A stretch of DNA of 64,000 nucleotides from Isachenkonia alkalipeptolytica (GCF_009910325.1 NZ_SUMG01000002.1:302912-366911); one strand, 5' to 3'; shown: positions 1-10,168, numbered from the stretch's first letter. Numbers and translations are program-made. The notes: generated by a model not told the origin, from the letters alone.

Positions 1-722
1 CAATCCTGGGAGCGAAAAACCTGAAATACATCGGCATGTGCTGCTCCCTGTACGACGAGGAAAGCGCCAATGTGGATATCGCTGCGGCAAGGGAGCTTTC
101 GATCCCTGTGCTGGGGGTAAAGGATTACGGCGACGAAGGGGTGATCGAGTTTATCATCAGCGAGCTGGTCAGCCTTCTCCACGGATTCCACAACCATCAG
201 TGGCGGGATTTTCCCACGGAGCTGACGGGGCAGAAGCTGGGCATCATCGGTATGGGAACTCTGGGCAAAATGCTTACGGCAACAGCGAAGCATTTTAATA
301 TGGAGGTCTATTATTACAGCCGTTCCCGAAAGCCGGAGGTGGAAGCCCTGGGAGCAACCTACCTTCCCAAGGAGGAGCTTCTTCAAACCGTGGATATCCT
401 GTCCACCCATTTACCCCGGAATACCGTGGCCCTGTCCCCCGAGGATTTTGAGACCTTCGGAGCGGGAAAGATACTGATCAACACCTCCCTGGGTAAAACC
501 TATGATCTGCAGGGCTTTCGCAAGTGGATTGAGAACCGGGATAATTACGCCATCTTTGATGTTGGGGGCTTGGAGGGCCTCCTGGAGGAAATGAAGGCTT
601 ATGAAAATGTGATTACCTCCAACAACGTGGCGGGCTTTACCACCCAGGCCAAGGCCCGACTCTCAGAAAAAGTGTTGGAAAACCTGAGAGAAGTCTTCCC
701 GAGTTTGCCGGAGGATTCCTAG
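1..722 (+). CDS. 2-hydroxyacid dehydrogenase-like protein (5' partial)
   Basis: The reading frame is open from base 3, so the gene begins before the window; only its last 240 or so codons are here. It has the NAD-binding Rossmann domain of D-isomer-specific 2-hydroxyacid dehydrogenases, with the glycine motif GIIGMGTLGK near base 240. Two usual catalytic positions look changed: where the family has NTARG the protein has NTSLGK, so the Arg is missing, and where the family has a TPHxAG histidine it has TSNNVAG. The Glu of the DVxxxE region appears kept (FDVGGLEG). Such changes suggest a non-classical substrate or a non-catalytic NAD-binding role; this is inference. The stop codon lies inside the first copy of a 25-nt direct repeat. 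Confidence 0.8.
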   Translation, partial: ILGAKNLKYIGMCCSLYDEESANVDIAAARELSIPVLGVKDYGDEGVIEFIISELVSLLHGFHNHQWRDFPTELTGQKLGIIGMGTLGKMLTATAKHFNMEVYYYSRSRKPEVEALGATYLPKEELLQTVDILSTHLPRNTVALSPEDFETFGAGKILINTSLGKTYDLQGFRKWIENRDNYAIFDVGGLEGLLEEMKAYENVITSNNVAGFTTQAKARLSEKVLENLREVFPSLPEDS

Positions 723-762
723 GGAAAGGTTGTAGCTGGATTCCTAGGGAAAGGTTGTAGCA
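713..762. repeat. Two-copy 25-nt direct repeat across the stop codon
   Basis: Two head-to-tail copies, 713-737 and 738-762, differ only in their last base. The core is GATTCCTAGGGAAAGGTTG. The stop codon of the preceding gene (720-722) is inside the first copy, so copy-number change could alter the protein end. Degenerate continuations run to about base 800. Confidence 0.75.
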
Positions 763-800
763 GGATTTGCAGTGGGATTCCTAGTAGGATTCGTAGCAGT

Positions 801-882
801 GTTTCTAACGGGGTCTGAAGCGGAGTTTCTAACCGGGTCTGAAGCAGCGTTTCTAACCGGGTCTGAAGCAGCGTTTCTAACC
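801..882. repeat. 24-nt tandem repeat array
   Basis: Three full copies and a partial fourth of a 24-nt unit (core TTTCTAACCGGGTCTGAAGC) start at 801, 825, 849 and 873. Because 24 is divisible by three the array gives long open frames on both strands with repeated peptides, but no ribosome binding site or recognisable protein goes with them, so I call it non-coding. Confidence 0.75.
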
Positions 883-961
883 GTGCTTGCCATACGTTTT
901 GATACCGGTTGCGGCAACACCCGACGCTTAAGGCTTGGATCCATGTATGCTTTGTTAACAG

Positions 962-1007
962 AAAAACCCCCGGGAGACCCTGTTTTTCAACAGGCCCCCC
1001 GAGGGCT
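962..1007 (-). terminator. Rho-independent terminator of the SdpI-family gene
   Basis: On the minus strand a GC-rich imperfect stem (arms around 991-1005 and 967-983) is followed by five U residues, just past the stop of the minus-strand gene ending at 1011. Confidence 0.7.
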
Positions 1008-1010
1008 TCT

Positions 1011-1472
1011 TTATTTCTTTGAAGACTTATTGTTGGACTTATTGTTGGACTTTTTCTTATCCGATTTTTTCTGTTTTTTCACCTTTTTATTATCCCGAAG
1101 ACCCTGTACCGGTTTTTGCTCCCTATCGGGATCTCCAAACTGTCTTTTCAGCTCTCCTTCAATAATAAAAGTGGGTATGAATACAAAAATGACGCCGAGA
1201 ATAAAGTGAAGGTAATTCAAATCCCGCCCCGCCAGGGGATTGATAACGTAACTAAGGGCAATGATTACAAAGAGTATCGCCCCCCACTTCTTCCAAAGAG
1301 GCCCCATTCTTCTATTGGCATAATCCCACGCCTCCTCCGACTGCTTGGAGCGCCGGGTTCGATGGCCGAAAATCACCGCCCCTTTTTTTACCGGATTTCT
1401 CTCAAAATAAGCTCCGAAAATAATCAGCAATATCGGTATTACAAAATCAAAAATAATTTGGCCCCGTTCCAT
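1011..1472 (-). CDS. SdpI-family membrane protein with lysine-rich tail
   Basis: A 153-residue membrane protein. It has a first membrane segment at about residues 8-22, then the family signature GHRTRRSKQSEEAWDYANRR (compare the G-Y-R-T...S...W..AN pattern of SdpI/YhfL proteins), and two more hydrophobic segments at about 62-78 and 88-105. The last 30 residues are almost all Lys, Ser and Asn. SdpI of Bacillus gives immunity to the SdpC toxin, but many relatives stand alone with unknown roles, as here: no sdpC-like gene is next to it. A terminator follows. The start ATG lies shortly after the divergently unrelated, same-strand GGDEF-EAL gene, 54 nt downstream of that gene's stop. Confidence 0.75.
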   Translation of the reverse strand: MERGQIIFDFVIPILLIIFGAYFERNPVKKGAVIFGHRTRRSKQSEEAWDYANRRMGPLWKKWGAILFVIIALSYVINPLAGRDLNYLHFILGVIFVFIPTFIIEGELKRQFGDPDREQKPVQGLRDNKKVKKQKKSDKKKSNNKSNNKSSKK

Positions 1473-1526
1473 ATAAAACCCTCCCGGATGATTTCGATTG
1501 ATTGTCCGTGCTTTCTGTAGCCTTTG

Positions 1527-3908
1527 TCAATGCTCCGCGACCTTTTGAATGACCACGTTTTCCTTTTCCACTTGAGCCATGGAATTCGGTCTTCCCCATA
1601 GATAGCCCTGGATTTCATCACAGCCCATTTCCTCTAGAATCTTTAACTGACAGGTTTCCTCCACTCCTTCGGCGATGGTTTTTAAACCCATCCCCCCGGC
1701 CATCATGGTGATCGCCCGGATGATCAGTCGGGAGTTCTCATCCTCGGTGATATGATCAATCAGTTCCTTGGCAATCTTCAAACGGTCAATATGATACCGC
1801 TTAATATAGCTGAGAGAGGAATACCCGGTACCAAAGTCGTCAATGGAAGCGCTGATGCCGAGTTTTGCAAGCCCCACGAAAATCTCCTCCATGGAAAAAT
1901 CCCCGTGGATCGTTGCCCCTTCCGTAATCTCGATATCCACCCAGTAGGGATGTGCTTTTTTTTCCTCGAGCTTCTCCTCCATCCAGGAAAGAAAATCCAT
2001 ATTCTGAATTTGCACCGGAGATACGTTTATGGCCATTTTTAAATTGGTATCGTGCTTTTCATTGAAGATTTTGATCTCCTCTAAGGCCCGGTCCATCACC
2101 CAGGCTCCAATAGAGATGATCTGCCCCGTCTCCTCGGCAATGGGGATAAAATCCCCGGGGGAAATATTTCCCGTCTCCGGCTGCTGCCAGCGAAGAAGGG
2201 CTTCCAGCCCGATCATTTTCCGATCCTCAATCCGGTACTGGGGTTGAAAGACCAGATAAAACTCCCGGTCGTAATCCGCGCTTTTGAGCATCATCTCAAT
2301 GCGGTGTTTCTTTTCCATTTCCTGATGCAGCCCTTCGTTAAAGAACAGGTACCCCTTTTTCGTATGATGATTTTTCGCCCGGTACATGGTCATATCCCCG
2401 TATTTCATTAGATCCTCCCGATTCAGGGCATCCGTTGGGTACCGGGCAATGCCGATGCTGATTCCCACATAAAAGGTGTAGGGAGGAATTTCAATGGGCT
2501 TTTGCACCTTCTTGATTATTTCCTTTGCGATGGATTCCAACTGATCTTTTGAGTAGCTTTCCGAAAGGACGACGGCAAACTCATCCCCTCCAATTCGAAA
2601 AAGGCCCCCCTCTTCCTGACATCCCGTAAGCAGCTGCTGACTGATATGCTTTAATACCCGGTCTCCGATTTCGTGGCCATGGGCATCGTTGATAAACTTA
2701 AAGCGGTCCAAATCCATATAAAACAAAGCAAAGGGAGGATCCTCCTCTTCGATCAGTCGATCTATATCTTCCACAAAGCTCCTCCGGTTTCGAAGCCCCG
2801 TCAGCTTATCCCGATAGGAAAAGTCCTCTAAAATATCCTTTGCCCGTTGCAGGTCCCGGGTTTTCTTTTCTATTTTCTTCTCCAGGGTCCGGTTGTTTTC
2901 CTGTTCCTTGTATAAAAGGCACTCATTTTTAATGGACAGTTGGATATAGGAGGTGAAAAATCTGTGAAAAAGCAACAGCAGGGTTAATGTAACAAAGGCA
3001 TGCAAGCCGATGGCCTCCAGGTACCACAGTACCAGCAGAGCCACAATAAGGAATTTCACGCCTCCCTTACGCCCCACATTCTCCGGCAGTTCATAAGGGC
3101 TCCCCTCGGTTTCTTCCCTTCGGGGTTTTTCATAAAGAGCTCCCAGGGAAAAGGCCAGCAGGGGCAGAAAAAAGAAAACATCCACCAAGCTGTTGGGTAT
3201 GTAACTTCCGTTTATGTACAGATAACTGAAATAAAAATTGCTGCCGCTGAACAACAGTACCCCGGCCAGGATCCACAACTCCCCGGGATTGTCCCGTTTG
3301 CTTCGAGAGGATAGATGCAGGATGACCATTCCCGCCACCACATACATATCCGCCAAATGATAAATCCCCATGCTCACAGCCCTTCCCGCTGCAATTTCTG
3401 GAATTACCATCGTCCGCCCCATTAAGTTCCATGCCAGGGCAAAAACGATGGACGCCGCCACCAAAACATCCAGCAGCAGCTGGTAACGATTCCATCTACC
3501 CACATGGGTGTAATAAAGCATGCTGACCATGGCTATTAGAAATACGCCGGGAATAACATACATAAGGGTTACTGCCTCGGAAGTAATCGGATCCACACCC
3601 AGGAAATGCTCAGTAATCAGCCACAGGACATCCGCAATGCCCCAGGTGATGGCAAAGAAGGCTAGCCATAGATACACCGTATCCCGCCGTTTGTTTTGGC
3701 CCCGATAGATAACCGCCGCCGCGGCGAAGGCGAAAATCGGCGACACCACATCACTGACCAAGGCTTGATTCCCCCCTAGGGATAGGATATAAATTCCGAA
3801 TAAAACCACCAGTAATCCCAGGGTCATAACCTTTTGTTGGCTGCCCCCTTCCAATAATTGTTTCGCTCCCGAGGTTCGGTCTTCCCCGGGAGAAAAGGTT
3901 TGGTTCAT
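1527..3908 (-). CDS. Membrane GGDEF-EAL cyclic-di-GMP turnover protein
   Basis: A 793-residue protein. The first 310 or so residues hold about eight hydrophobic segments (a MASE-like sensor region of unassigned type), then a coiled coil, a GGDEF domain at about 365-525 and an EAL domain at about 540-785. The active-site loop is the canonical GGDEF, with DLDRFKFINDAHGH before it; the RxxD inhibitory site is absent (EEGG stands there). The EAL domain keeps LEALLRW, INVSP, ITEG, DDFGTG, AEGVE and QGYLWGRP; the usual KID after the strand is KIA, with the Lys kept. Both activities are therefore possible. The ATG has AGAGGTG upstream. With the HD-GYP and GGDEF genes at 33-37 kb it could feed the c-di-GMP signal read by the pilus leader at 49.2 kb. 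Confidence 0.93.
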   Translation of the reverse strand: MNQTFSPGEDRTSGAKQLLEGGSQQKVMTLGLLVVLFGIYILSLGGNQALVSDVVSPIFAFAAAAVIYRGQNKRRDTVYLWLAFFAITWGIADVLWLITEHFLGVDPITSEAVTLMYVIPGVFLIAMVSMLYYTHVGRWNRYQLLLDVLVAASIVFALAWNLMGRTMVIPEIAAGRAVSMGIYHLADMYVVAGMVILHLSSRSKRDNPGELWILAGVLLFSGSNFYFSYLYINGSYIPNSLVDVFFFLPLLAFSLGALYEKPRREETEGSPYELPENVGRKGGVKFLIVALLVLWYLEAIGLHAFVTLTLLLLFHRFFTSYIQLSIKNECLLYKEQENNRTLEKKIEKKTRDLQRAKDILEDFSYRDKLTGLRNRRSFVEDIDRLIEEEDPPFALFYMDLDRFKFINDAHGHEIGDRVLKHISQQLLTGCQEEGGLFRIGGDEFAVVLSESYSKDQLESIAKEIIKKVQKPIEIPPYTFYVGISIGIARYPTDALNREDLMKYGDMTMYRAKNHHTKKGYLFFNEGLHQEMEKKHRIEMMLKSADYDREFYLVFQPQYRIEDRKMIGLEALLRWQQPETGNISPGDFIPIAEETGQIISIGAWVMDRALEEIKIFNEKHDTNLKMAINVSPVQIQNMDFLSWMEEKLEEKKAHPYWVDIEITEGATIHGDFSMEEIFVGLAKLGISASIDDFGTGYSSLSYIKRYHIDRLKIAKELIDHITEDENSRLIIRAITMMAGGMGLKTIAEGVEETCQLKILEEMGCDEIQGYLWGRPNSMAQVEKENVVIQKVAEH

Positions 3909-3947
3909 CTAATCACCTCTTCTCGCTTATGGTATTACAACATGATA

Positions 3948-4442
3948 TTACAGCATTTTTTCCATAATCGTAATATCCACCCATCGTCCGTCAATTCTTC
4001 CTTGATTCTTATAGGTTCCCACCAGGGTGAAACCTGCTTTTTGATAGAGTTTTTTACTGTTTTCATTATGGTCCGGGGTACTCAGCACCAGCTTGTAAAA
4101 GCCCTGCTCCTTTGCGGTTTTTTCCAGTTCCCGAAGAAGGCATCGTCCGATCCCCTGCCCCCGATAACTGCGCTTGATGTAAATGGAAAAGTCCGCCACC
4201 CCGTCATAACAGGGTCGGGGATTAAAGACATTTAGGGTGGCGAAGCCTAAAATCAGTCCCTCATCATTTTTCGCCACCAAGGTTTTGTGTCGGGGGCCTT
4301 TGTCCATAATCCACGCTTCTACCTCTTCTATGGTTTTTTCCTCCTGCTCCAGGGTTGCCTCCCGATCTTCAATGCCCTCATTATAGATGGCGGTGATCCG
4401 TTTCATATCCCCTGGGGTGCATTCTTTCACTTCTATTTTCAT
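3948..4442 (-). CDS. GNAT N-acetyltransferase, phosphinothricin acetyltransferase-like
   Basis: A 164-residue single-domain GNAT protein, the usual length for the family. The acetyl-CoA loop RGQGIGRCLL is clear at about residues 103-112, after the conserved beta-strand ADFSIYIKRSYRG. The overall pattern, including the C-terminal KLYQKAGFTLVGTYKNQG and WVDITIMEK, matches the PAT/bar subgroup, which acetylates phosphinothricin or methionine-derived analogues and other small amines. The substrate cannot be read from sequence. It lies 39 nt upstream of the GGDEF-EAL gene on the same strand and may share its transcript. Confidence 0.85.
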   Translation of the reverse strand: MKIEVKECTPGDMKRITAIYNEGIEDREATLEQEEKTIEEVEAWIMDKGPRHKTLVAKNDEGLILGFATLNVFNPRPCYDGVADFSIYIKRSYRGQGIGRCLLRELEKTAKEQGFYKLVLSTPDHNENSKKLYQKAGFTLVGTYKNQGRIDGRWVDITIMEKML

Positions 4443-4743
4443 GGTTTACCTCATTTCTTTTTTAGCCTGAACAATATCCTGAACAATAATATCCTGCTTC
4501 GGTTTTTCTTTTCAAAGTGCCCATACATTCTTTTGATTCTTTTATCATTCCCATTATTATATGCTTTATTCAATTATTTTTCCAGTGTTCCCGGGGAATT
4601 ATAGTTAAAAAGTCTTTGTTTTTCTTTTCACACCCGGGTTTCAACGGGGAGAAGGACGAAAAAAAAGCTTGCGTCTCTGAATAGAGCAGAGACCCAAACT
4701 TTTATGTTTTTATCCACAGACACCAAAAATTCTGTGCCTTTTT
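4443..4743. other. Gene-free stretch between guaA and the acetyltransferase gene
   Basis: AT-rich DNA with no credible coding region. It holds the guaA terminator (4659-4698), a weaker CACAGA/TCTGTG hairpin at about 4714-4736, and presumably the promoter of the acetyltransferase gene, which I cannot place with confidence. Confidence 0.6.
4659..4698 (-). terminator. Rho-independent terminator of guaA
   Basis: On the minus strand GTCTCTG pairs with CAGAGAC around a seven-base loop, the stem continues with one mismatch, and eight U residues follow. It sits 45 nt past the guaA stop. Confidence 0.8.
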
Positions 4744-6285
4744 TTATTCCCACTCCACGGTAGCCGGTGGCTTAGAGGTGATATCATACACAATTCGGTT
4801 GACGTCTTCCACTTCATTCACGATTCTTCTGGACATGGTGTCCAGGACCTCATGGGGGATTTTCGCCCAGTCAGCGGTCATGGCATCGGAGCTGGTAATG
4901 GCCCGAATCCCCACGGTGTGGGCATAGGTTCGTTCATCCCCCATAACTCCCACACTTTGAATCCCGGGGAGTACGGCAAAGTACTGCCAGATATCCCGGG
5001 CAAGACCGGCTTTTTTAATCTCTTCCCGTACAATATGGTCCGCTTCCCGTACAATATGGAGTTTTTCCTCGGTGACCTCTCCAAGCACCCGTACGGCAAG
5101 GCCCGGTCCCGGGAAAGGCTGACGCCAGACGATTTCATCGGGAAGGCCCAGCTCCTCTCCCACGTTTCGGACTTCATCCTTAAAGAGATACTTAAAAGGT
5201 TCGATCAGACCGAAAGTCATATCTTTGGGGAGCCCCCCCACATTGTGGTGGGATTTGATCGTGGAGGCGGTGTCGGTACCGCTCTCGATAATATCGGGAT
5301 ACAAGGTGCCCTGTACCAGGTAATCGATCTCGCCGATTTTAATCGCTTCCTCCTGAAATAAATAAATAAATTCATTGCCGATAATTTTCCGTTTTTTCTC
5401 GGGGTCCGATACGCCTTTTAACTTGCTCAGAAACCGCTCCTCGGCATTGACCCGGATAAAGTTCATCTTGAACTGATCCTTAAAGATCTTTTCCACCCAG
5501 TCCCCTTCATCCTTTCGAAGAAGGCCGTGGTCCACAAACACGCAGGTCAGGTCGTCGCCGATGGCCTTGTGTACCAGGGCCGCCGCCACGGAGGAGTCCA
5601 CCCCTCCCGACAGGGCGCAGAGGACTTTTTTCCCCGCGGCCTTTTCCCGAATACGGGCCACTTCCTCTTCGATGTAATTCTCCGTGGTCCAGGTGCCCTT
5701 GGCCCCCGCCACTTCATAAAGGAAGTTTCGAATCATTTCCTTTCCCATTTGGGAATGCTCCACCTCCGGGTGGAACTGCAGGGCGTACAGCTTTCTCTCC
5801 CGATTTTCCATAGCCGCCACGGGGCAGCTTTCCGTAGAGGCGCTTACGGTAAAGTTCTCCGGGGCCCGTTCAATGAAATCCGTATGACTCATCCAGCAGT
5901 TGACATCCTCGGGAATCCCTTTAAAGATGGGGGATCCCGCCTTCATCTTCAGGGCTGCCTTTCCGTACTCCCGTTTTTCCGACTTACTGACCTTTCCGTC
6001 GAAATGGTGGGCCATGAGCTGTCCGCCGTAGCAGATGCCCAGAATCGGAATATCCAGATCAAAAATTGCGGGATTGCAGGCCGGGGCTCCCTCGGCGTAA
6101 ACGCTGCTGGGGCCTCCGGTTAAAATAATTCCCGTGGCCTCTTTTTTTTCAATTTCCTCTAAGGACAGGTGAAAGGGCACCACTTCGCAGTACACGTTTT
6201 GCTCCCGTACCCGCCGGGCTATTAATTGGTTGTATTGACCACCAAAATCCAGTATCAGTATTTTTTCCTTTTCCAACTTCTTCAT
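4744..6285 (-). CDS. guaA: GMP synthase (glutamine-hydrolysing)
   Basis: A 513-residue GMP synthase that converts XMP to GMP with ATP and glutamine in the last step of guanine nucleotide synthesis. The N-terminal class-I amidotransferase domain has [18 protein letters not shown], the nucleophile Cys in [13 protein letters not shown] and the catalytic His/Glu in LQFHPEVEH. The central ATP-pyrophosphatase P-loop is [14 protein letters not shown] and the C-terminal dimerisation domain ends in KPPATVEWE, the standard terminus. The ATG at 6285 has AGAGAGG directly against it; a TTG at 6276 would have that same site at a better distance of nine bases and could be the true start. guaB follows upstream with its own terminator between, so the two are probably separate transcripts. 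Confidence 0.98.
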   Translation of the reverse strand: MKKLEKEKILILDFGGQYNQLIARRVREQNVYCEVVPFHLSLEEIEKKEATGIILTGGPSSVYAEGAPACNPAIFDLDIPILGICYGGQLMAHHFDGKVSKSEKREYGKAALKMKAGSPIFKGIPEDVNCWMSHTDFIERAPENFTVSASTESCPVAAMENRERKLYALQFHPEVEHSQMGKEMIRNFLYEVAGAKGTWTTENYIEEEVARIREKAAGKKVLCALSGGVDSSVAAALVHKAIGDDLTCVFVDHGLLRKDEGDWVEKIFKDQFKMNFIRVNAEERFLSKLKGVSDPEKKRKIIGNEFIYLFQEEAIKIGEIDYLVQGTLYPDIIESGTDTASTIKSHHNVGGLPKDMTFGLIEPFKYLFKDEVRNVGEELGLPDEIVWRQPFPGPGLAVRVLGEVTEEKLHIVREADHIVREEIKKAGLARDIWQYFAVLPGIQSVGVMGDERTYAHTVGIRAITSSDAMTADWAKIPHEVLDTMSRRIVNEVEDVNRIVYDITSKPPATVEWE

Positions 6286-6320
6286 CCTCTCTATCTATAG
6301 ATTCTTTTAGATTCTTTATT

Positions 6321-6405
6321 TATTGTATCATTTTAATTATTGTATCATTTTAATTATTGTATCATTTTATTTATTGTATCATTTTATTTATTGTATCATT
6401 TTTTC
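6321..6405. repeat. 17-nt tandem repeat upstream of guaA
   Basis: Five copies of TATTGTATCATTTTAWT start at 6321, 6338, 6355, 6372 and 6389, the last one truncated. The array lies 36 nt upstream of guaA, in what should be its promoter or leader. Each unit on the minus strand contains ATGATACAATA, which carries a TACAAT hexamer, so the repeat may multiply weak -10-like elements. Confidence 0.85.
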
Positions 6406-6489
6406 CACTGTTTTTTCACTGCAGTTTACGTTTTTTTGATTTATCCAAACTATACGAGCTTCCCGTGCTTTTCATCGATAAAATTTCAC

Positions 6490-6526
6490 AAAAAAAATAG
6501 GGGGGCCGAGGGGGTCCCTCTCGGCC
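6490..6526 (-). terminator. Rho-independent terminator of guaB
   Basis: On the minus strand GGCCGAG and CTCGGCC form a perfect seven-base-pair stem, followed by CCCC, TA and an eight-base U run. It begins ten bases after the guaB stop. Confidence 0.88.
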
Positions 6527-6535
6527 AAAGGTAAT

Positions 6536-7996
<1,461 letters not shown>

Positions 7997-8142
7997 TCAG
8001 CGGCCTCCTTTAGTTGATCCTCTATTAAACTTCTTTTAACAAACAGTAGACATCAATCTGCCAACCATTCCAAACAGTTAGTAATAGTAAAAATAATAAC
8101 AGTAATAACAATAAAAATACTAACAGTAAAAAAACTAACATT

Positions 8143-8191
8143 AAAAAAACGTATATAGTTTCCCTCCTGTAACAGAGTGAAATTATATACG
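8143..8191 (-). terminator. Riboswitch expression-platform terminator of guaB leader
   Basis: On the minus strand CGTATATA pairs with TATATACG, extended by TTTC/GAAA past one mismatch, and seven U residues follow. The 5' arm of this stem (8177-8191) can alternatively pair with the segment 8251-8265 directly behind the aptamer: 13 of 15 positions match. That second helix would be the antiterminator, and it uses three bases of the P1 helix. Confidence 0.85.
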
Positions 8192-8262
8192 CTTTAATAT
8201 TTTTCAGCAGAATCGCACAGCAAAATGCTTTGTACAACCCCACTTACTCCCGTAGATAAATT

Positions 8263-8333
8263 CACCCATAGTCGAATGATTTACGGTCATTCGGTAGAAA
8301 CTCTCGATCCATATTATCGAATTTATATGAGCG
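8263..8333 (-). ncRNA. Purine riboswitch aptamer, guanine class
   Basis: Read on the minus strand, the aptamer has P1 arms CGCTCATA and TATGGGTG, a P2 stem TCGAT/ATCGA, the invariant GTTTCTACC joining segment, a perfect P3 stem GAATGA/TCATTC with the CCGTAAA loop, and the segment GACTATGGG. The specificity base before TATG is C, as in guanine/hypoxanthine aptamers such as xpt; adenine aptamers have U. It heads the guaB leader. Ligand binding should stabilise P1, block the antiterminator and switch guaB off. Confidence 0.95.
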
Positions 8334-8463
8334 GTTCTTTTAAATTGTTATTAAACAGAGTAACAGAGGCCTACATCCTTGTCAAGGCTTTTTATTACCC
8401 ATCGAAGGAATCTTTAAACACTTTTTTGTGTTTTTTTGTTAATAAATTATTTACCTTTCTTTT

Positions 8464-8667
8464 TTAGTGATCTTTGAGAAACCAGAATACATAACCGCAG
8501 TCATTACAGACAAAATTCGTCGCCTCTTTGTTGGCCCAGTCAAAGCCCATAAAGCTGGCTCCCGGGGTGTTCATCAGAGTACGTCTTTTCCAGAACTCCT
8601 TCCCGTCACATACAGGGCAGGTCAGTTCCTTTCCATTAATCTGTACTTGATTTACTTCTGTGGGCAT
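8464..8667 (-). CDS. Small zinc-ribbon protein
   Basis: A 67-residue protein with two knuckles, CPVCDG at about residues 17-22 and CNDCGY at about 54-59, spaced as in small zinc ribbons, and a conserved-looking middle with NTPGASFMGFDWANKEA. It begins at an ATG with AAAGGAGG upstream, which supports that it is real. I do not recognise a specific function; such proteins often bind nucleic acid or act in protein complexes. It lies 58 nt upstream of the aldo/keto reductase... reading order on the minus strand is reductase first, then this gene after the reductase's own stop. Confidence 0.72.
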   Translation of the reverse strand: MPTEVNQVQINGKELTCPVCDGKEFWKRRTLMNTPGASFMGFDWANKEATNFVCNDCGYVFWFLKDH

Positions 8668-8725
8668 ATAAGAATCCTCCTTTAGAATATTGAATGATTA
8701 TATATCAACACCACTTTACAGGATT

Positions 8726-9826
8726 TTACAGCATCCCGATCTGGTCCAGCTCCTTCAGCCGCTGAATGATGGGGAGTTTCTGGGTACACAGGTCTTCACA
8801 GATGCCGCAGGCAATACAGTCTCCGGGCTTTGCATCCTCTTCCTTCAGCCTTCCCGAATCCTTCAGCATCTTCAGGCGCTTTTTCATCTCCTCTTCGTCC
8901 TTCAATAATTTTAAATTATAGCTCTCCAGATACTTATGGATTTTAATATCCTGAGGACATTTTAAACAGTAGCCGCAGGTGGTGCAAAGGGTGTTCATAC
9001 TGTCGGTAATATTTTCCTCAATCTCCTTTAGCTTCTTCGGGGAAACCTTCAGGTCAAAGTCCCCTACGGCTACATTTTCCTCCACCTCTTCAATGGTTCC
9101 CATGCCCGGGATGGCCAGGGTAATCCCTTCCTGGGCTAAAATAAAGCGAAGGGCCGCCTGATTCACGGTTTCCTGATCATTTTCCCGAATAAAATCGAAA
9201 AACTTTCGATGTTCAGGAATCAGTCCTCCCCCAAGGGGATTCATGGTTACCACCCCCGCGTTTTTCTCTATGGCAGCGTTTACCCCTTCCTGACGAAAGG
9301 GATAGTTGGAAACGTTATATCCGAGAAGAACCCCTTCAAAATGATCTTCCTCCACAATGGTTCGGATGTCTTCCCCTTTGCAGTGGGTGGAAAACACCAG
9401 GTGCTCAAGCAGGCCCTCTTCCTTGGCTTTTAACGCCCCTTCGTAGGGCCCTCCCGGTGCCATTACCCCCCGGTACTGTTCTAAGTCCTTAATACACCAC
9501 ATATGGAAAAAGTCAATCTTATCTCTTCCCAGTCTTTTCAGGGAGGTTTCAATTCTCCTTCGCACATCGTCTCCGGTGGGATCCGCGCTTAAGGAGCTTT
9601 TCGTGGAAACATAAAAATCCTTGGGCATATTTCGAAAAGCTTTTCCGAAGATAATCTCACTGCGGTCGTCACAGTAAAAAGGAGCGGTATCAAAATAGTT
9701 TACACCTAATTCATTGGCTCGATGGACCACTTCCTGGGCGTAATCCTCATCTTTTCCAAAACGCATGCCGCCGAAACCAACCACCGAAAGCTTTTTTCCT
9801 GTTTTTCCGTATTCACGATACTGCAT
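8726..9826 (-). CDS. Aldo/keto reductase with C-terminal 4Fe-4S ferredoxin domain
   Basis: A 366-residue protein. The aldo/keto reductase barrel spans about residues 1-270 (start MQYREYGKTGKKLSVVGFGGMRFG, catalytic Tyr region NYFDTAPFYCDDRSE, substrate loop DFFHMWCI). The C-terminal part has two cysteine clusters, CTTCGYCLKCP at about 280-290 and CIACGICEDLC at about 345-356, as in the clostridial ferredoxin-type reductases (PA4992-like). It probably uses NADPH or reduced ferredoxin on an unknown carbonyl substrate. The ATG has AAGGAGGGAAAGCT upstream. The upstream DNA carries a ten-copy 13-nt repeat beginning 46 nt before the start. Confidence 0.93.
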   Translation of the reverse strand: MQYREYGKTGKKLSVVGFGGMRFGKDEDYAQEVVHRANELGVNYFDTAPFYCDDRSEIIFGKAFRNMPKDFYVSTKSSLSADPTGDDVRRRIETSLKRLGRDKIDFFHMWCIKDLEQYRGVMAPGGPYEGALKAKEEGLLEHLVFSTHCKGEDIRTIVEEDHFEGVLLGYNVSNYPFRQEGVNAAIEKNAGVVTMNPLGGGLIPEHRKFFDFIRENDQETVNQAALRFILAQEGITLAIPGMGTIEEVEENVAVGDFDLKVSPKKLKEIEENITDSMNTLCTTCGYCLKCPQDIKIHKYLESYNLKLLKDEEEMKKRLKMLKDSGRLKEEDAKPGDCIACGICEDLCTQKLPIIQRLKELDQIGML

Positions 9827-9871
9827 AGCTTTCCCTCCTTCTGTTTTTCTTTCCAGTGCATTTTTGCGAAC

Positions 9872-10001
9872 TTCTTTTGCAATCTTCTCTTGCGATCTTC
9901 TTTTGCGATCTTCTTTTGCGGTCTTCTTTTGCGGTCTTCTTTTGCGGTCTTCTTTTGCGGTCTTCTTTTGCGGTCTTCTTTTGCAATCTTCTTTTGCGAT
10001 C
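9872..10001. repeat. 13-nt tandem repeat array, ten copies
   Basis: Ten consecutive copies of TTCTTTTGCGGTC, with the variants ...GCGATC and ...GCAATC at the edges, run from 9872 to 10001. The unit is not divisible by three, so the repeat shifts frame every copy; the apparent 13-residue repeat peptides on either strand are by-products. It stands immediately upstream of the aldo/keto reductase gene, likely in its promoter region. Confidence 0.92.
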
Positions 10002-10125
10002 TTCTATAAATTTTTTTCTTATGTAACATATTATAACATTTCCAGCGGCGAATGTTTAGACTGCAGAAAGAATTTCCTTCCAAAGATTCCCTGTCCACGG
10101 CTCCCTGCCTCGGAGCAAAAAAATA

Positions 10126-10168
10126 TTGATCGGATAATCGATAAACGTTCTATCAACTATCCGATCAA
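10126..10168. repeat. 11-bp perfect inverted repeat
   Basis: TTGATCGGATA (10126-10136) and TATCCGATCAA (10158-10168) are perfect inverted copies separated by 21 nt. There is no U run, so it is not an ordinary terminator; a protein-binding or recombination site is possible. Confidence 0.6.

Noticed and set aside
772..1209. Open frames with repeated peptides over the 24-nt array, both strands
   Set aside because: They exist only because the unit is divisible by three; no ribosome binding site or homologue, and they overlap the SdpI-family gene.
4510..4530. TGGGCACTTT on the minus strand, half of a c-di-GMP-II signature
   Set aside because: The matching GTGCAACCG half is missing in either direction.
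9706..10098. Lys/Arg-rich repeat peptide frame on the minus strand and a Phe/Cys-rich one on the plus strand
   Set aside because: Both are read-outs of the 13-nt repeat and overlap the aldo/keto reductase start.
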